A stretch of 7,388 nt of DNA from Rhodospirillaceae bacterium CCH5-H10 (GCA_001557035.1 LSKJ01000632.1:1-7388), one strand, 5' to 3'. Counted from the first letter of the stretch, positions 1 to 6,292 are shown. Notes: generated by a model not told the origin, from the sequence alone. Translations and numbers: made by a program.

Positions 1-312
1 GGCGAACCCGCCGCGTCCCTGATGTTCGTGGCCAGCGGCATCGTCAGCGTCCGGCTGCAGAGCGGCGTGCGCCTCGCCACCCTGTCCGCGGGCATGGCGG
101 TCGGCGAGATGGCCCTGCTCGAGACGGCGCGATCGGCGGATGTCTGGGCCGATACCAGGGTGGTCTGCCTCGAACTGGCGCTCGACGCCTTTGCCCGCTT
201 CCGCGCCTGCCATCCGCGCGCCGGCGAGAGGATCATGGCCAACCTCGCCCGCCTGCTCGCCAAGCGCCTGATCGTCGCCAACAACAAGATCGAAGTGCTG
301 GCCTCCTACTGA
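1..312 (+). CDS. C-terminal part of a protein ending in a cyclic-nucleotide-binding (CAP-type) domain; 5' end outside window
   Basis: The frame is open from base 1, so this is the 3' end of a longer gene; about 103 residues are visible, ending at TGA 310-312. The visible part is the second half of a cNMP-binding beta-roll: a strand 'FVASGIVSV', a turn, then the phosphate-binding-cassette-like 'GEMALLETARSA', which keeps the Gly-Glu and Arg-Ser-Ala positions that in CAP contact the cyclic phosphate and ribose. A C-terminal amphipathic helix follows ('MANLARLLAKRLIVANNKI'). The chain stops about 30 residues after the roll, so there is no helix-turn-helix and this is not an ordinary Crp/Fnr regulator. 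C-terminal domains of this kind occur on SulP-type transporters, on some bacterial glutaminases and on other enzymes; the missing N-terminal part is needed to choose. The internal ATG at 22 is not a plausible start because it would cut the beta-roll. The gene converges on the methyltransferase gene, with a 7-base overlap of the stops. Confidence 0.8.
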   Translation, partial: GEPAASLMFVASGIVSVRLQSGVRLATLSAGMAVGEMALLETARSADVWADTRVVCLELALDAFARFRACHPRAGERIMANLARLLAKRLIVANNKIEVLASY

Positions 313-812
313 CGAGGCGCCAGCGCCGCCGCCTCGGCCCGGATTCGGATCCACATCATCGCCGCATTGAGAACCGTAAAGACGAGACCGAAGGCCGAAA
401 GGCCGAAGACAAGAGGCAGGACGAGGATCTCGCCCACCACCACCCAGTAGTTCGGATGCGAGATGAAGCGATAGGGTCCGCGCCTCACCAGGGGTTCGCC
501 CGGCAGGACGACGATGCGCGTGGTCCAGCGGCCGCCCAGCGAGGCGATCACCCAGACTCTCCCGAGCTGCAGGACGACGAAGACTCCGAGCCACGCGAGG
601 TTCACCTCCTGCCCGGCGGGCGCCCGAAGGGCGGCGAAGTACCAGAGGCCCAGCAGCCACGCGGCATGCATGGCCACGATCAGCGGATAGTGCGCCGCTC
701 CGACCTCGTGCCCGCCGCGGGCCAGCAGCCGCTCGGTATTGCGGCGCGCCAGCACGAGTTCACCCAGACGCTGCGCCGTGACCAATGCCAGGATGACGGC
801 CGCCCAGCTCAT
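306..812 (-). CDS. Isoprenylcysteine carboxyl methyltransferase (ICMT)-like membrane methyltransferase, partner of the type III PKS
   Basis: 168 residues, mostly hydrophobic, with about four to five membrane segments (near residues 2-20, 42-62, 72-91 and 126-157). The C-terminal half carries the ICMT/phospholipid-methyltransferase signature: 'RRGPYRFISHPNYW' (residues 110-123, with H119-P120-N121), E128, and an Arg/Glu pair near the end (R156, R158, E160) that in this family helps bind S-adenosylmethionine. It starts 10 bases after the PKS stop (ATG 810-812, with GAGG just upstream, spacer short), so the two are very likely co-transcribed. Bacteria do not usually prenylate proteins. Where this family sits beside a type III PKS (BpsB beside BpsA in Bacillus, and a comparable methyltransferase in the Streptomyces srs cluster), it methylates the alkylpyrone or alkylresorcinol product. 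The same role is inferred here: SAM-dependent O-methylation of a lipophilic polyketide at the inner membrane. Family assignment is firm; substrate is inferred from context. Confidence 0.87.
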   Translation of the reverse strand: MSWAAVILALVTAQRLGELVLARRNTERLLARGGHEVGAAHYPLIVAMHAAWLLGLWYFAALRAPAGQEVNLAWLGVFVVLQLGRVWVIASLGGRWTTRIVVLPGEPLVRRGPYRFISHPNYWVVVGEILVLPLVFGLSAFGLVFTVLNAAMMWIRIRAEAAALAPRQ

Positions 813-822
813 CGCCTCGCAC

Positions 823-1881
823 TCACGCCGCGCGGACCAGGGACAGGCAACTGCAGGTGAAGCCGGGGCCCAGCGCCGTCAGCACCGTGCGCTTGGGAAG
901 CCCGGCGGCCACCAGCCGTTCCAGGACGAAGAGCACGGTGGGTGCCGACATGTTTCCATACTGGCGCAGCACCTCACGCTCGTGATCGAGCGTGCCGGGT
1001 GCGAGCCGCAACGTGGTCTCCAGCGCCGTGATCACCTTGGCGCCCCCCGGATGGCAGGCGAAGCGGTCGATCGATTCCCGCGCCACGCCGAGACGCGACA
1101 GGATGCCCTCGACCGCCGGCCCGACCTGCTGCTCGGCGAAGGGCGGGATCGAGCGGTCGAACACGACGCCCAGCCCGGTCGGGTCGACCTTCCAGCCCAT
1201 GATGTCGAGCGTGTCCGGCCACAGATGCTCGCCCGCGCCTTCGATCCGCGCGAGACCGGCTTCCTTCGCGCCGGCGCGCACCACGCAGGCCGCGGCACCG
1301 TCACCGAACAGGGCGGTTGCGACCATGTTGGCCGGCGTCAGCTGATCCATGCGGAATGCCGCGGTACAGATTTCGATCGCCACGAACAGGACGGTCGAGC
1401 CTGGCCGCGCGGACGCCAGGCGACCGGCGAGCGCCAGACCGGAAACGCCCCCCGCGCATCCCAGGCCGAACACCGGTACGCGCTCGACATCGGGGCGGAA
1501 CCCCATGCGGCGCGCCGCGCGCGCTTCGAGACTGGGCGTGGCGACACCGGTCGAGGAGATCGTGACGATCGTGTCGACATCGGACGCGGTACATCCCGCC
1601 GCCGCAAGCGCGCGAGTCGTGGCCTCGACGAACAAGTCGTGGGCGCCCTCGAGATAGGCCGCATTGCGCTCCGGCCAGCCCAGTGTCGACAGATACCAGT
1701 CGAGCGGCATCACCGTGTGCCGCGCTTCGATCCCCGACGTGGTGAAGACCGGCGCCATCCGCTCGAAGGCGGCATAGCGGTGCGCAAAGATTCCGCGCGC
1801 CGCTTCGGCCGCCTCGGTCTGCAGGAGCCGGTGCGGCGGCAACGCGTGGGCAACGGACAGCAGGGCGACGGCAGGAGGCAA
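823..1881 (-). CDS. Type III polyketide synthase (chalcone/stilbene synthase family, alkylpyrone/alkylresorcinol type)
   Basis: 352 residues, the normal length for the family. All three catalytic residues of a type III PKS are visible: the acylated Cys142 in 'VFGLGCAGGVSGL', His277 in 'FACHPGG' and Asn310 in 'QYGNMSAPTV', followed by the C-terminal glycine-rich 'ALGPGFTCSC'. The enzyme condenses an acyl-CoA starter with malonyl-CoA units and cyclises the chain. The bacterial relatives it resembles (BpsA, SrsA, ArsB/ArsC, mycobacterial PKS10/18) use long-chain acyl starters and give alkylpyrones or alkylresorcinols, so a membrane-lipid-like product is likely; the starter cannot be read by eye. 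The start is TTG (1879-1881), preceded on the - strand by AAAAGGA about seven bases away. An ATG ending at 1901 is out of frame, and the first internal in-frame ATG (residue 42) would remove conserved sequence. It is first of a two-gene operon with the ICMT-like methyltransferase 10 bases downstream. Confidence 0.93.
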   Translation of the reverse strand: MPPAVALLSVAHALPPHRLLQTEAAEAARGIFAHRYAAFERMAPVFTTSGIEARHTVMPLDWYLSTLGWPERNAAYLEGAHDLFVEATTRALAAAGCTASDVDTIVTISSTGVATPSLEARAARRMGFRPDVERVPVFGLGCAGGVSGLALAGRLASARPGSTVLFVAIEICTAAFRMDQLTPANMVATALFGDGAAACVVRAGAKEAGLARIEGAGEHLWPDTLDIMGWKVDPTGLGVVFDRSIPPFAEQQVGPAVEGILSRLGVARESIDRFACHPGGAKVITALETTLRLAPGTLDHEREVLRQYGNMSAPTVLFVLERLVAAGLPKRTVLTALGPGFTCSCLSLVRAA

Positions 1882-1888
1882 TGGGTGA

Positions 1889-1895
1889 TCCTTTT
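1889..1895 (-). promoter_or_regulatory. Ribosome binding site fixing the TTG start of the type III PKS
   Basis: Read on the - strand, AAAAGGA lies seven bases before TTG 1881-1879. It is the only good Shine-Dalgarno match near the 5' end of this gene, and it supports the TTG over the nearby out-of-frame ATG (1901-1899), which encodes only a short peptide. Confidence 0.6.
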
Positions 1896-1901
1896 CTGCA
1901 T

Positions 1902-1926
1902 AACACCCTGCGCACGCCGAAGTTCA
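1902..1926 (-). promoter_or_regulatory. Possible promoter of the PKS operon (EcfG-like or weak housekeeping)
   Basis: On the - strand, TGAAC and TGTT are separated by 16 bases. This is one mismatch per box from the alphaproteobacterial general-stress sigma (EcfG) consensus GGAAC-N16/17-CGTT. The same stretch can also be read as a weak housekeeping pair, TTGAAC-16-TGTTAT (4 of 6 matches in each box). Against it: the implied leader is very short, with transcription starting close to the Shine-Dalgarno site at 1889-1895. It is listed because it lies in the only non-coding space in front of the operon; sequence alone does not prove it. Confidence 0.22.
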
Positions 1927-1993
1927 AAGTCACGTTTTCCTGACGGCAGATCGATGCTAGGCAGCGAAGACGATTTTCGACCGACGCCACGCC

Positions 1994-1998
1994 GGAGG
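1994..1998 (+). promoter_or_regulatory. Ribosome binding site of the amidohydrolase
   Basis: GGAGG, a full Shine-Dalgarno core, lies five bases before ATG 2004. It fixes the start of the amidohydrolase. Confidence 0.8.
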
Positions 1999-2003
1999 AT
2001 GCC

Positions 2004-3725
2004 ATGGCCGCCTCATACGATCTGATCGTGCGCAACGGCACCGTGATCGACGGAACCGGCGCCGAGCCACGCGAAGCGGATGTCGCAATCCAGGACGGGC
2101 GCATCGCCGCCATCGGGCGTATCGACGGCAGCGGCCGCGAGGAGATCGATGCCCGAGGGCTGACGGTGACGCCGGGCTTCGTCGACATCCACACGCACTA
2201 CGACGGACAGGTGACCTGGGACGATCGCTTTTCGCCCTCGTCGGGGCACGGCGTGACGACGGTGCTGATGGGCAATTGCGGCGTCGGCTTCGCGCCCTGC
2301 CGGCCGCAGGACCGCGACACGCTGATGAACGTCATGGAAGGCGTCGAGGACATTCCCGAGCTGGTCATGCGCGAGGGCGTGCCGTGGAACTGGCAGAGCT
2401 TCCCCGACTATCTCGAGGCGTTGTCGAAGCGACAGTGCGACATCGACTTCGCGACCCAGGTGCCGCACGCGCCGCTGCGCGTCTTCGTGATGGGCAAGCG
2501 CGGCGTCGATCGCGAGCCGGCCAATGCGGCGGACATGGCCGAGATGTCGAGGCTGGTGGAGGAAGGTCTCGACGCCGGTGCGCTGGGCTTCTCGACTTCG
2601 CGTTCGCTGTTCCATCGCACACCCGACGGCGCCCTGACGCCGACCATCACCGCGGGCGAGGAAGAACTCGCGGCGATCGCGCGCGGCATGCGCCGGGCCG
2701 GCAAGGGCGTCATCCAGCTGCTCGACGATTTCGCGGACACGACGGCCGAAGGCGCCACCGAGTTCGCCATGCTGCGCCGGCTGGTCGAACTGTCGGGACG
2801 CCCCCTCTCCTTCACCCTGCTCGACATCTCGCTCTATCCCGGACGCTGGCAGACGCTGCTGCGGGAGATCGAGCGCGCCCATCGCGATGGGCTGACGATC
2901 CGCGGCCAGGTCGCGGCGCGTCCGGTGGCCGTCCTCTACGGGCTCGAACTCTCGTTCCACCCCTTCTCGACCTGCCCCGGCTATCGCGAGGTCGAGGGCC
3001 TGCCGCTCGCGGCCAAGCTGGCGAAGCTGCGCGATCCGGCGATGAAGGCGAAGCTCCTCCAGGAGCAGCCCTCCTATCGCAATCCGCAGATGCTGGCCTT
3101 CATGCGCAGCGTCGCCAACATGTTCGTACTGGGCGATCCGCCCGACTACACGCCGCCGGCCGACCAGCGACTGGACGCCCGCGCCGCCGCACTCGGGATA
3201 ACGCCGCTCGAACTCGCCTACGATCTTCTGGTGAGCGGCGACGGTCGCACCATCCTGTTCCATCCCGGCGCGAACTACACCGACTGCTCAGACGCCAACA
3301 TGGCGAGCATGCTGCGCCACGACCACACGGTGATGGCGCTGGGCGACGGCGGCGCGCATTACGGGCTGATCTGCGACGCGAGCTATACGACGCACGCCCT
3401 CACCTACTGGACGCGCGACCGCAAGGGCGAACGCTGGCCGCTGCCCTGGGCGATCCATCAGCTCACGGACGTGCCCGCGCGCGCCGTTGGCCTCGGCGAT
3501 CGCGGACGGCTGCAGGTCGGTTACAAGGCCGACCTCAACGTGATCGATCTCGACCGGCTGAAAGTCTCCGCGCCGCATCCGGTCCACAATCTGCCGGGTG
3601 GCGGCCGTCGCCTCGAACAGAAGGCCGAGGGCTACCGCGCCACGATCGTGGGCGGCGAAGTCACCTATCGCGACGGCGAATTCACCGGCGCGAAACCCGG
3701 TCGCCTGGTGCGCGGGGCTCGGTAG
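2004..3725 (+). CDS. Amidohydrolase of the N-acyl-D-amino-acid deacylase type
   Basis: 573 residues, in the upper range for this metal-dependent TIM-barrel family. The N-terminus has the typical beta-sandwich opening 'YDLIVRNGTVIDGTG', then the metal motif 'PGFVDIHTHYDGQ' (H63, H65), the D-aminoacylase 'GNCG' with Cys92, 'AGALGFSTS' near residue 191, and 'ALGDGGAHYG' with Asp448, which matches the catalytic Asp. The C-terminus returns to the sandwich ('GRLQVGYKADLNVIDLD'). Characterised D-aminoacylases hydrolyse N-acyl-D-amino acids in the cytoplasm. However, the two later His ligands of those enzymes (His220 and His250 in the Alcaligenes enzyme, in Thr-His-X-Arg and Ser-His type motifs) are not evident: the corresponding strands read 'GVIQLLDDF' and 'PLSFTLLDIS'. 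Substrate is therefore open. ATG 2004 is chosen for its GGAGG site at 1994-1998. The gene is transcribed away from the PKS operon, looks monocistronic and ends just before the palindrome at 3732-3783. Confidence 0.88.
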   Translation: MAASYDLIVRNGTVIDGTGAEPREADVAIQDGRIAAIGRIDGSGREEIDARGLTVTPGFVDIHTHYDGQVTWDDRFSPSSGHGVTTVLMGNCGVGFAPCRPQDRDTLMNVMEGVEDIPELVMREGVPWNWQSFPDYLEALSKRQCDIDFATQVPHAPLRVFVMGKRGVDREPANAADMAEMSRLVEEGLDAGALGFSTSRSLFHRTPDGALTPTITAGEEELAAIARGMRRAGKGVIQLLDDFADTTAEGATEFAMLRRLVELSGRPLSFTLLDISLYPGRWQTLLREIERAHRDGLTIRGQVAARPVAVLYGLELSFHPFSTCPGYREVEGLPLAAKLAKLRDPAMKAKLLQEQPSYRNPQMLAFMRSVANMFVLGDPPDYTPPADQRLDARAAALGITPLELAYDLLVSGDGRTILFHPGANYTDCSDANMASMLRHDHTVMALGDGGAHYGLICDASYTTHALTYWTRDRKGERWPLPWAIHQLTDVPARAVGLGDRGRLQVGYKADLNVIDLDRLKVSAPHPVHNLPGGGRRLEQKAEGYRATIVGGEVTYRDGEFTGAKPGRLVRGAR

Positions 3726-3731
3726 AAGTTC

Positions 3732-3783
3732 TTGTCATCCTGAGGCGAAGCCGAAGGATCCTTCGCTTCCCTCAGGATGACAA
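3732..3783. repeat. REP-like palindrome of two inverted repeat units; probable bidirectional terminator
   Basis: Bases 3732-3745 (TTGTCATCCTGAGG) are exactly complementary to 3770-3783. Inside, GAAGC (3747-3751) pairs with GCTTC (3765-3769), and GAAGGATCCTTC (3753-3764) is self-complementary at the centre; only single C residues at 3746 and 3752 are left out. The whole 52 bases can fold into one very long hairpin. Each half is a copy of the dispersed 'GTCATCCTGAG...GAAGGATC' type of bacterial repeat, as I recall it from many genomes; the two copies face each other and differ by two single-base indels. It lies between convergent genes, six bases after the amidohydrolase stop, and its right arm contains the stop of the monooxygenase. 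A transcription-ending or mRNA-stabilising role is likely, although no T-run follows. Confidence 0.85.
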
Positions 3784-5436
3784 TTTGAACCCTTCGTATC
3801 CGTTCGCCGCGATCTCCTCGCACTTCTGGCGGTACTTCGGCGCGCCGCCGGCATAGGCCATGAAGGTGCGCTTGAGGCGGCCGGGGACGTTCTTGTTCAC
3901 GCCGGTCATCCAGGAATCGACCTTGGTGAGCAGCAGGCGCGATCCCGTGTCGTAGACATGGGCGGTCCACGCCGTCTCGGCCTCCGGCGTCGCCTCGATG
4001 CGGGTGAGGCCCTTGTCGCGCATGTAGCCCAGCAGGTCGGACACGAACTCGACGTTCTGCTCGATGCAGCGCGGCAGGTTGCAGAAGGTCGCCGCGTTGT
4101 GCGGACCGACCAGCGTCAGCATGTTGGGGAAGCCCGCGACATTGAGGCCGAGATAGGTGTGCGGCCCGTCGGCCCACTTCTCGCGCAGCTTTGCGCCATC
4201 GCGACCCTGGAAGTCGATGCGGTCGAAGGCGCCGGTGATGGCGTCGAAGCCGGTCGCGTAGATGATCATGTCGAACTCGTAGTCTTCGCCGCCGACGCGC
4301 AGGCCCGTCTCGGTGACCCGCTCGATCGGCGTCTCGCGGATGTCGACCAGCTTCACGTTGGGCTGGTTGTAGACCTCGAAATAGCCGCTCTCGAGCGGGA
4401 CGCGGCGCGTGCCGTAGCCGTGGTTGGTCGGGATCAGCTTGTCGGCGATCTTCTGGTCCTTCACGCGGGCGCGGATCTTCTTGATCACGAACGCGGTCAG
4501 CGCATCGTTGGCGGCCTGGTCCATCAGCACGTCGCGGAAGTTGCCCTGCCAGAAGGCGAAGCCCGGCATGGCGTAGAGTTTCTCGAAGAAGGCCTCGCGC
4601 TCCTCCGGCGTCACGTCGGTCGAATGGCGCGGATCGGCGGTGTGGACGAAGCAGCCCCAGTTATCGCGGCACTGGGCGAAGATCTGGTCATAGCGCGCGC
4701 GGATGTCGGCCATCGTCTCGGGCTCGATCTTGCTGTTGCGCAACGGCGTGCACCAGTTGGGCGTGCGCTGGAACACGGTGAGATGCCCCACGGTCTTGGC
4801 GATCTCGGTGATCGCCTGCACGCCCGAGGCGCCGGTGCCGATCACCGCGACGCGCTTGCCTGCGAAGCTGACGGGATGATGCGGCCACAGGCCGGTGTGC
4901 CACGACTCGCCCTTGAAGTCCTCGATGCCGGGAATCGTCGGCATGGTCGGCGACGACAGGGGCCCGATCGCGGTGATGAGGAAGCGCGCGCGGGCGCGGC
5001 CGCCCTTCTCGAAGGTGACCTCCCATTCGTTGGCGGCCTCGTCCCAGTGCGCGGCCTTCACGCGGGTGTTGAACGTGATGTCGCGGCGCAGGTCGAACTT
5101 GTCGGCCAGGAACTCGCAGTAGCGCAGGTTCTCGGGCTGGCCGGAGAAATGCTCCTTCCAGTCCCATTCCTTCAGCACCTCGGGCGAGAAGGAGAAGCCG
5201 TAGGTCCAGCTTTCCGAATCGAAGCGGGCGCCGGGATAGCGGTTCCAGTACCAGGTGCCGCCGACGCCACCGCCGGCTTCATAGACACGCGCCTTGAAGC
5301 CCATCTGGCGCAGCTTCAGGAGCTGGTACATTCCCGACAGGCCCGCGCCGATGACGATGGCGTCCCAGTGCTCGGCCGCATCCTGGATTTCATGCGCGCG
5401 TTTCGCTTCAGCCGCGATGCTCATGGCGTTCCCCAT
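3772..5436 (-). CDS. Flavin-containing Baeyer-Villiger monooxygenase
   Basis: 554 residues, typical for a type I Baeyer-Villiger monooxygenase. Visible in order: the FAD Rossmann motif GAGLSG (30-35); 'GGTWYWNRYPGARFDSE' (59-75); the family fingerprint FxGxxxHxxxWP as 'FKGESWHTGLWP' (174-185); the NADPH Rossmann motif GTGASG (200-205); an Arg pair at 344-345 near where the catalytic Arg is expected; 'YATGFDA' (393-399); and 'SWMTGVNKNVPG' (508-519), matching the conserved region near the C-terminus of cyclohexanone monooxygenase. Such enzymes insert oxygen next to a ketone using FAD, NADPH and O2, giving an ester or lactone; the ketone is unknown here. The start is uncertain: ATG 5434-5436 has no Shine-Dalgarno site, whereas ATG at residue 5 (5422-5424) has GGGGA five bases upstream, so translation may begin there. 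The last codons (Leu-Ser-Ser-stop) lie in the right arm of the palindrome at 3732-3783. The channel gene lies 69 bases upstream on the same strand. Confidence 0.93.
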   Translation of the reverse strand: MGNAMSIAAEAKRAHEIQDAAEHWDAIVIGAGLSGMYQLLKLRQMGFKARVYEAGGGVGGTWYWNRYPGARFDSESWTYGFSFSPEVLKEWDWKEHFSGQPENLRYCEFLADKFDLRRDITFNTRVKAAHWDEAANEWEVTFEKGGRARARFLITAIGPLSSPTMPTIPGIEDFKGESWHTGLWPHHPVSFAGKRVAVIGTGASGVQAITEIAKTVGHLTVFQRTPNWCTPLRNSKIEPETMADIRARYDQIFAQCRDNWGCFVHTADPRHSTDVTPEEREAFFEKLYAMPGFAFWQGNFRDVLMDQAANDALTAFVIKKIRARVKDQKIADKLIPTNHGYGTRRVPLESGYFEVYNQPNVKLVDIRETPIERVTETGLRVGGEDYEFDMIIYATGFDAITGAFDRIDFQGRDGAKLREKWADGPHTYLGLNVAGFPNMLTLVGPHNAATFCNLPRCIEQNVEFVSDLLGYMRDKGLTRIEATPEAETAWTAHVYDTGSRLLLTKVDSWMTGVNKNVPGRLKRTFMAYAGGAPKYRQKCEEIAANGYEGFKLSS

Positions 5437-5451
5437 CTGACTTTGACCGAT

Positions 5452-5457
5452 AGTATA
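5452..5457 (-). promoter_or_regulatory. Possible -10 element of the monooxygenase gene
   Basis: TATACT on the - strand (5 of 6 matches to TATAAT) lies 15 bases before the first ATG. Transcription starting about seven bases downstream would leave a leader of roughly 20 bases to the ATG at 5424, enough for the GGGGA site. No good -35 box is found at 16-17 bases, so this is tentative. It suggests the monooxygenase has its own promoter rather than depending on the channel gene. Confidence 0.35.
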
Positions 5458-5505
5458 GCGCGGCCGGCGCCATTGCGACGATGCGCAGAGCGAGACCGGA
5501 GGCCA

Positions 5506-6189
5506 TTAACGCAGATGCTTCGGCGAGCCGTACATGTTGGCCAGCCGCGCGATCAGGAAGGCGACGTACATGACGCCCAGCACCTGCTCGATCACGATCA
5601 GCGAGCGGGCCATGGGCGTCGCCGGCGTGATCTCGCCGAACCCCGTCGAGGTCAGGACGGTGAAGGAAAAGTACATCAGGTCCGACCAGTTGAGCTTGCC
5701 GTCCGGTCCATGCGCGATCGTAGCGGTGAAGGCGTGCGGCTGGAACACCTGCAGGAAACCGAACAGGCTGGCAAAGGACAGGGCGATCAGGATGTAGGCC
5801 GCGACGGCGCCGAATACCTTGTCGGTGGTGATGGGCCGGCGGTCGAGCACATAACGCAGCAGCGCGATGGTGATGGCCCCCACGAAGACCGCCGTCGATC
5901 CCAGCGCGATCGCACGCAGCCCGCGATAGCCCATGCGATCGGCGATCAGCGTATCGACGGTGATGAAGCCGAAAACACCCAGCGCCCAGAGAAAGGGACG
6001 TTCGAGCCGCAGCGCCCAGACGGCCAGAACGAGGACCGTGAAGAGAGCCACGCCCAGCACCGAACCGCCGATCGCCGAGCCGGCAAGCAGCGGATTGAGC
6101 ATCGTGAAAAGGCAGAGAACCGCCACGAGGGCGCAGCAGCGGTTGCGGCGCACATAGGCGATGCGGCGCAGCATACGATGTCGGGTCAT
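5506..6189 (-). CDS. Potassium-channel-like membrane protein (six segments, one pore loop)
   Basis: 227 residues. Hydrophobic segments lie near residues 19-36, 40-62, 66-82, 93-112, 126-148 and 193-217, and a pore loop between the last two reads 'LMYFSFTVLTSTGFGEITP' (171-189). This is the ion-channel (Ion_trans_2) pore: an aromatic pore helix, then a filter of the T-x-x-G-Y/F-G-D/E form. Here it is Thr180-Ser-Thr-Gly-Phe-Gly-Glu186, where the common bacterial filter would be Thr-Val-Gly-Tyr-Gly-Asp. Four subunits would be needed for a pore. No positively charged S4 segment is seen, so voltage sensing is not expected, and there is no cytoplasmic RCK or cNMP domain. The linker at about 149-170 before the pore is polar and probably periplasmic. 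The ATG at 6187-6189 is preceded directly by GAGAG, a weak, too-close ribosome site; the next in-frame ATG (residue 6) is no better. Ion selectivity is inferred from family only. Confidence 0.85.
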   Translation of the reverse strand: MTRHRMLRRIAYVRRNRCCALVAVLCLFTMLNPLLAGSAIGGSVLGVALFTVLVLAVWALRLERPFLWALGVFGFITVDTLIADRMGYRGLRAIALGSTAVFVGAITIALLRYVLDRRPITTDKVFGAVAAYILIALSFASLFGFLQVFQPHAFTATIAHGPDGKLNWSDLMYFSFTVLTSTGFGEITPATPMARSLIVIEQVLGVMYVAFLIARLANMYGSPKHLR

Positions 6190-6266
6190 CTCTCAGCCAT
6201 GGGCCCCCGCCCTCCGGTTTCCCCCAATCCTAGCCGGACAAGATGCAGAAGGCGGCAACCAAAAAC

Positions 6267-6287
6267 CCAGAACGGGCGTTCCTCTGG
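6267..6287. repeat. Small imperfect palindrome upstream of the lipoprotein gene
   Basis: The core GAACG-GG-CGTTC (6270-6281) is a perfect inverted repeat, and CCAG (6267-6270) can pair with CTGG (6284-6287) with a few bases left over. It lies six bases before the Shine-Dalgarno site of the lipoprotein, and about 80 bases before the divergent channel gene. It could be a protein-binding operator or an mRNA hairpin. It is short enough to be chance in GC-rich DNA. Confidence 0.3.
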
Positions 6288-6292
6288 CAATT

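Larger units (their letters stand above)
1882..2003. other. Divergent intergenic region between the PKS operon and the amidohydrolase
   Basis: These 122 bases must hold the promoters for both directions. Only the weak - strand pair at 1902-1926 and the two Shine-Dalgarno sites stand out. I found no convincing + strand -35/-10 pair and no clear operator palindrome. The stretch is less GC-rich than the flanking genes, as expected for a promoter region. Confidence 0.5.

Noticed and set aside
739..2025. 428-residue open frame on the + strand
   Set aside because: It is antisense to the type III PKS, which has an intact catalytic triad. Its translation is low-complexity, rich in Arg/Gly/His/Gln, as expected of a shadow frame in high-GC DNA.
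3732..3783. Insertion-sequence terminal repeat or CRISPR unit
   Set aside because: There is no transposase, target duplication or spacer array. The element is a single compact palindrome of the REP type.
2276..3856. 526-residue + frame and 416-residue - frame (2013-3263) over the amidohydrolase
   Set aside because: Both are Arg/Ala/His-rich shadows. The amidohydrolase frame has metal motifs, a good ribosome site and a normal composition.
2004..5436. Amidohydrolase and Baeyer-Villiger monooxygenase as one catabolic pathway
   Set aside because: They are convergent and separated by a terminator-like palindrome, and no shared substrate can be argued from the sequence.
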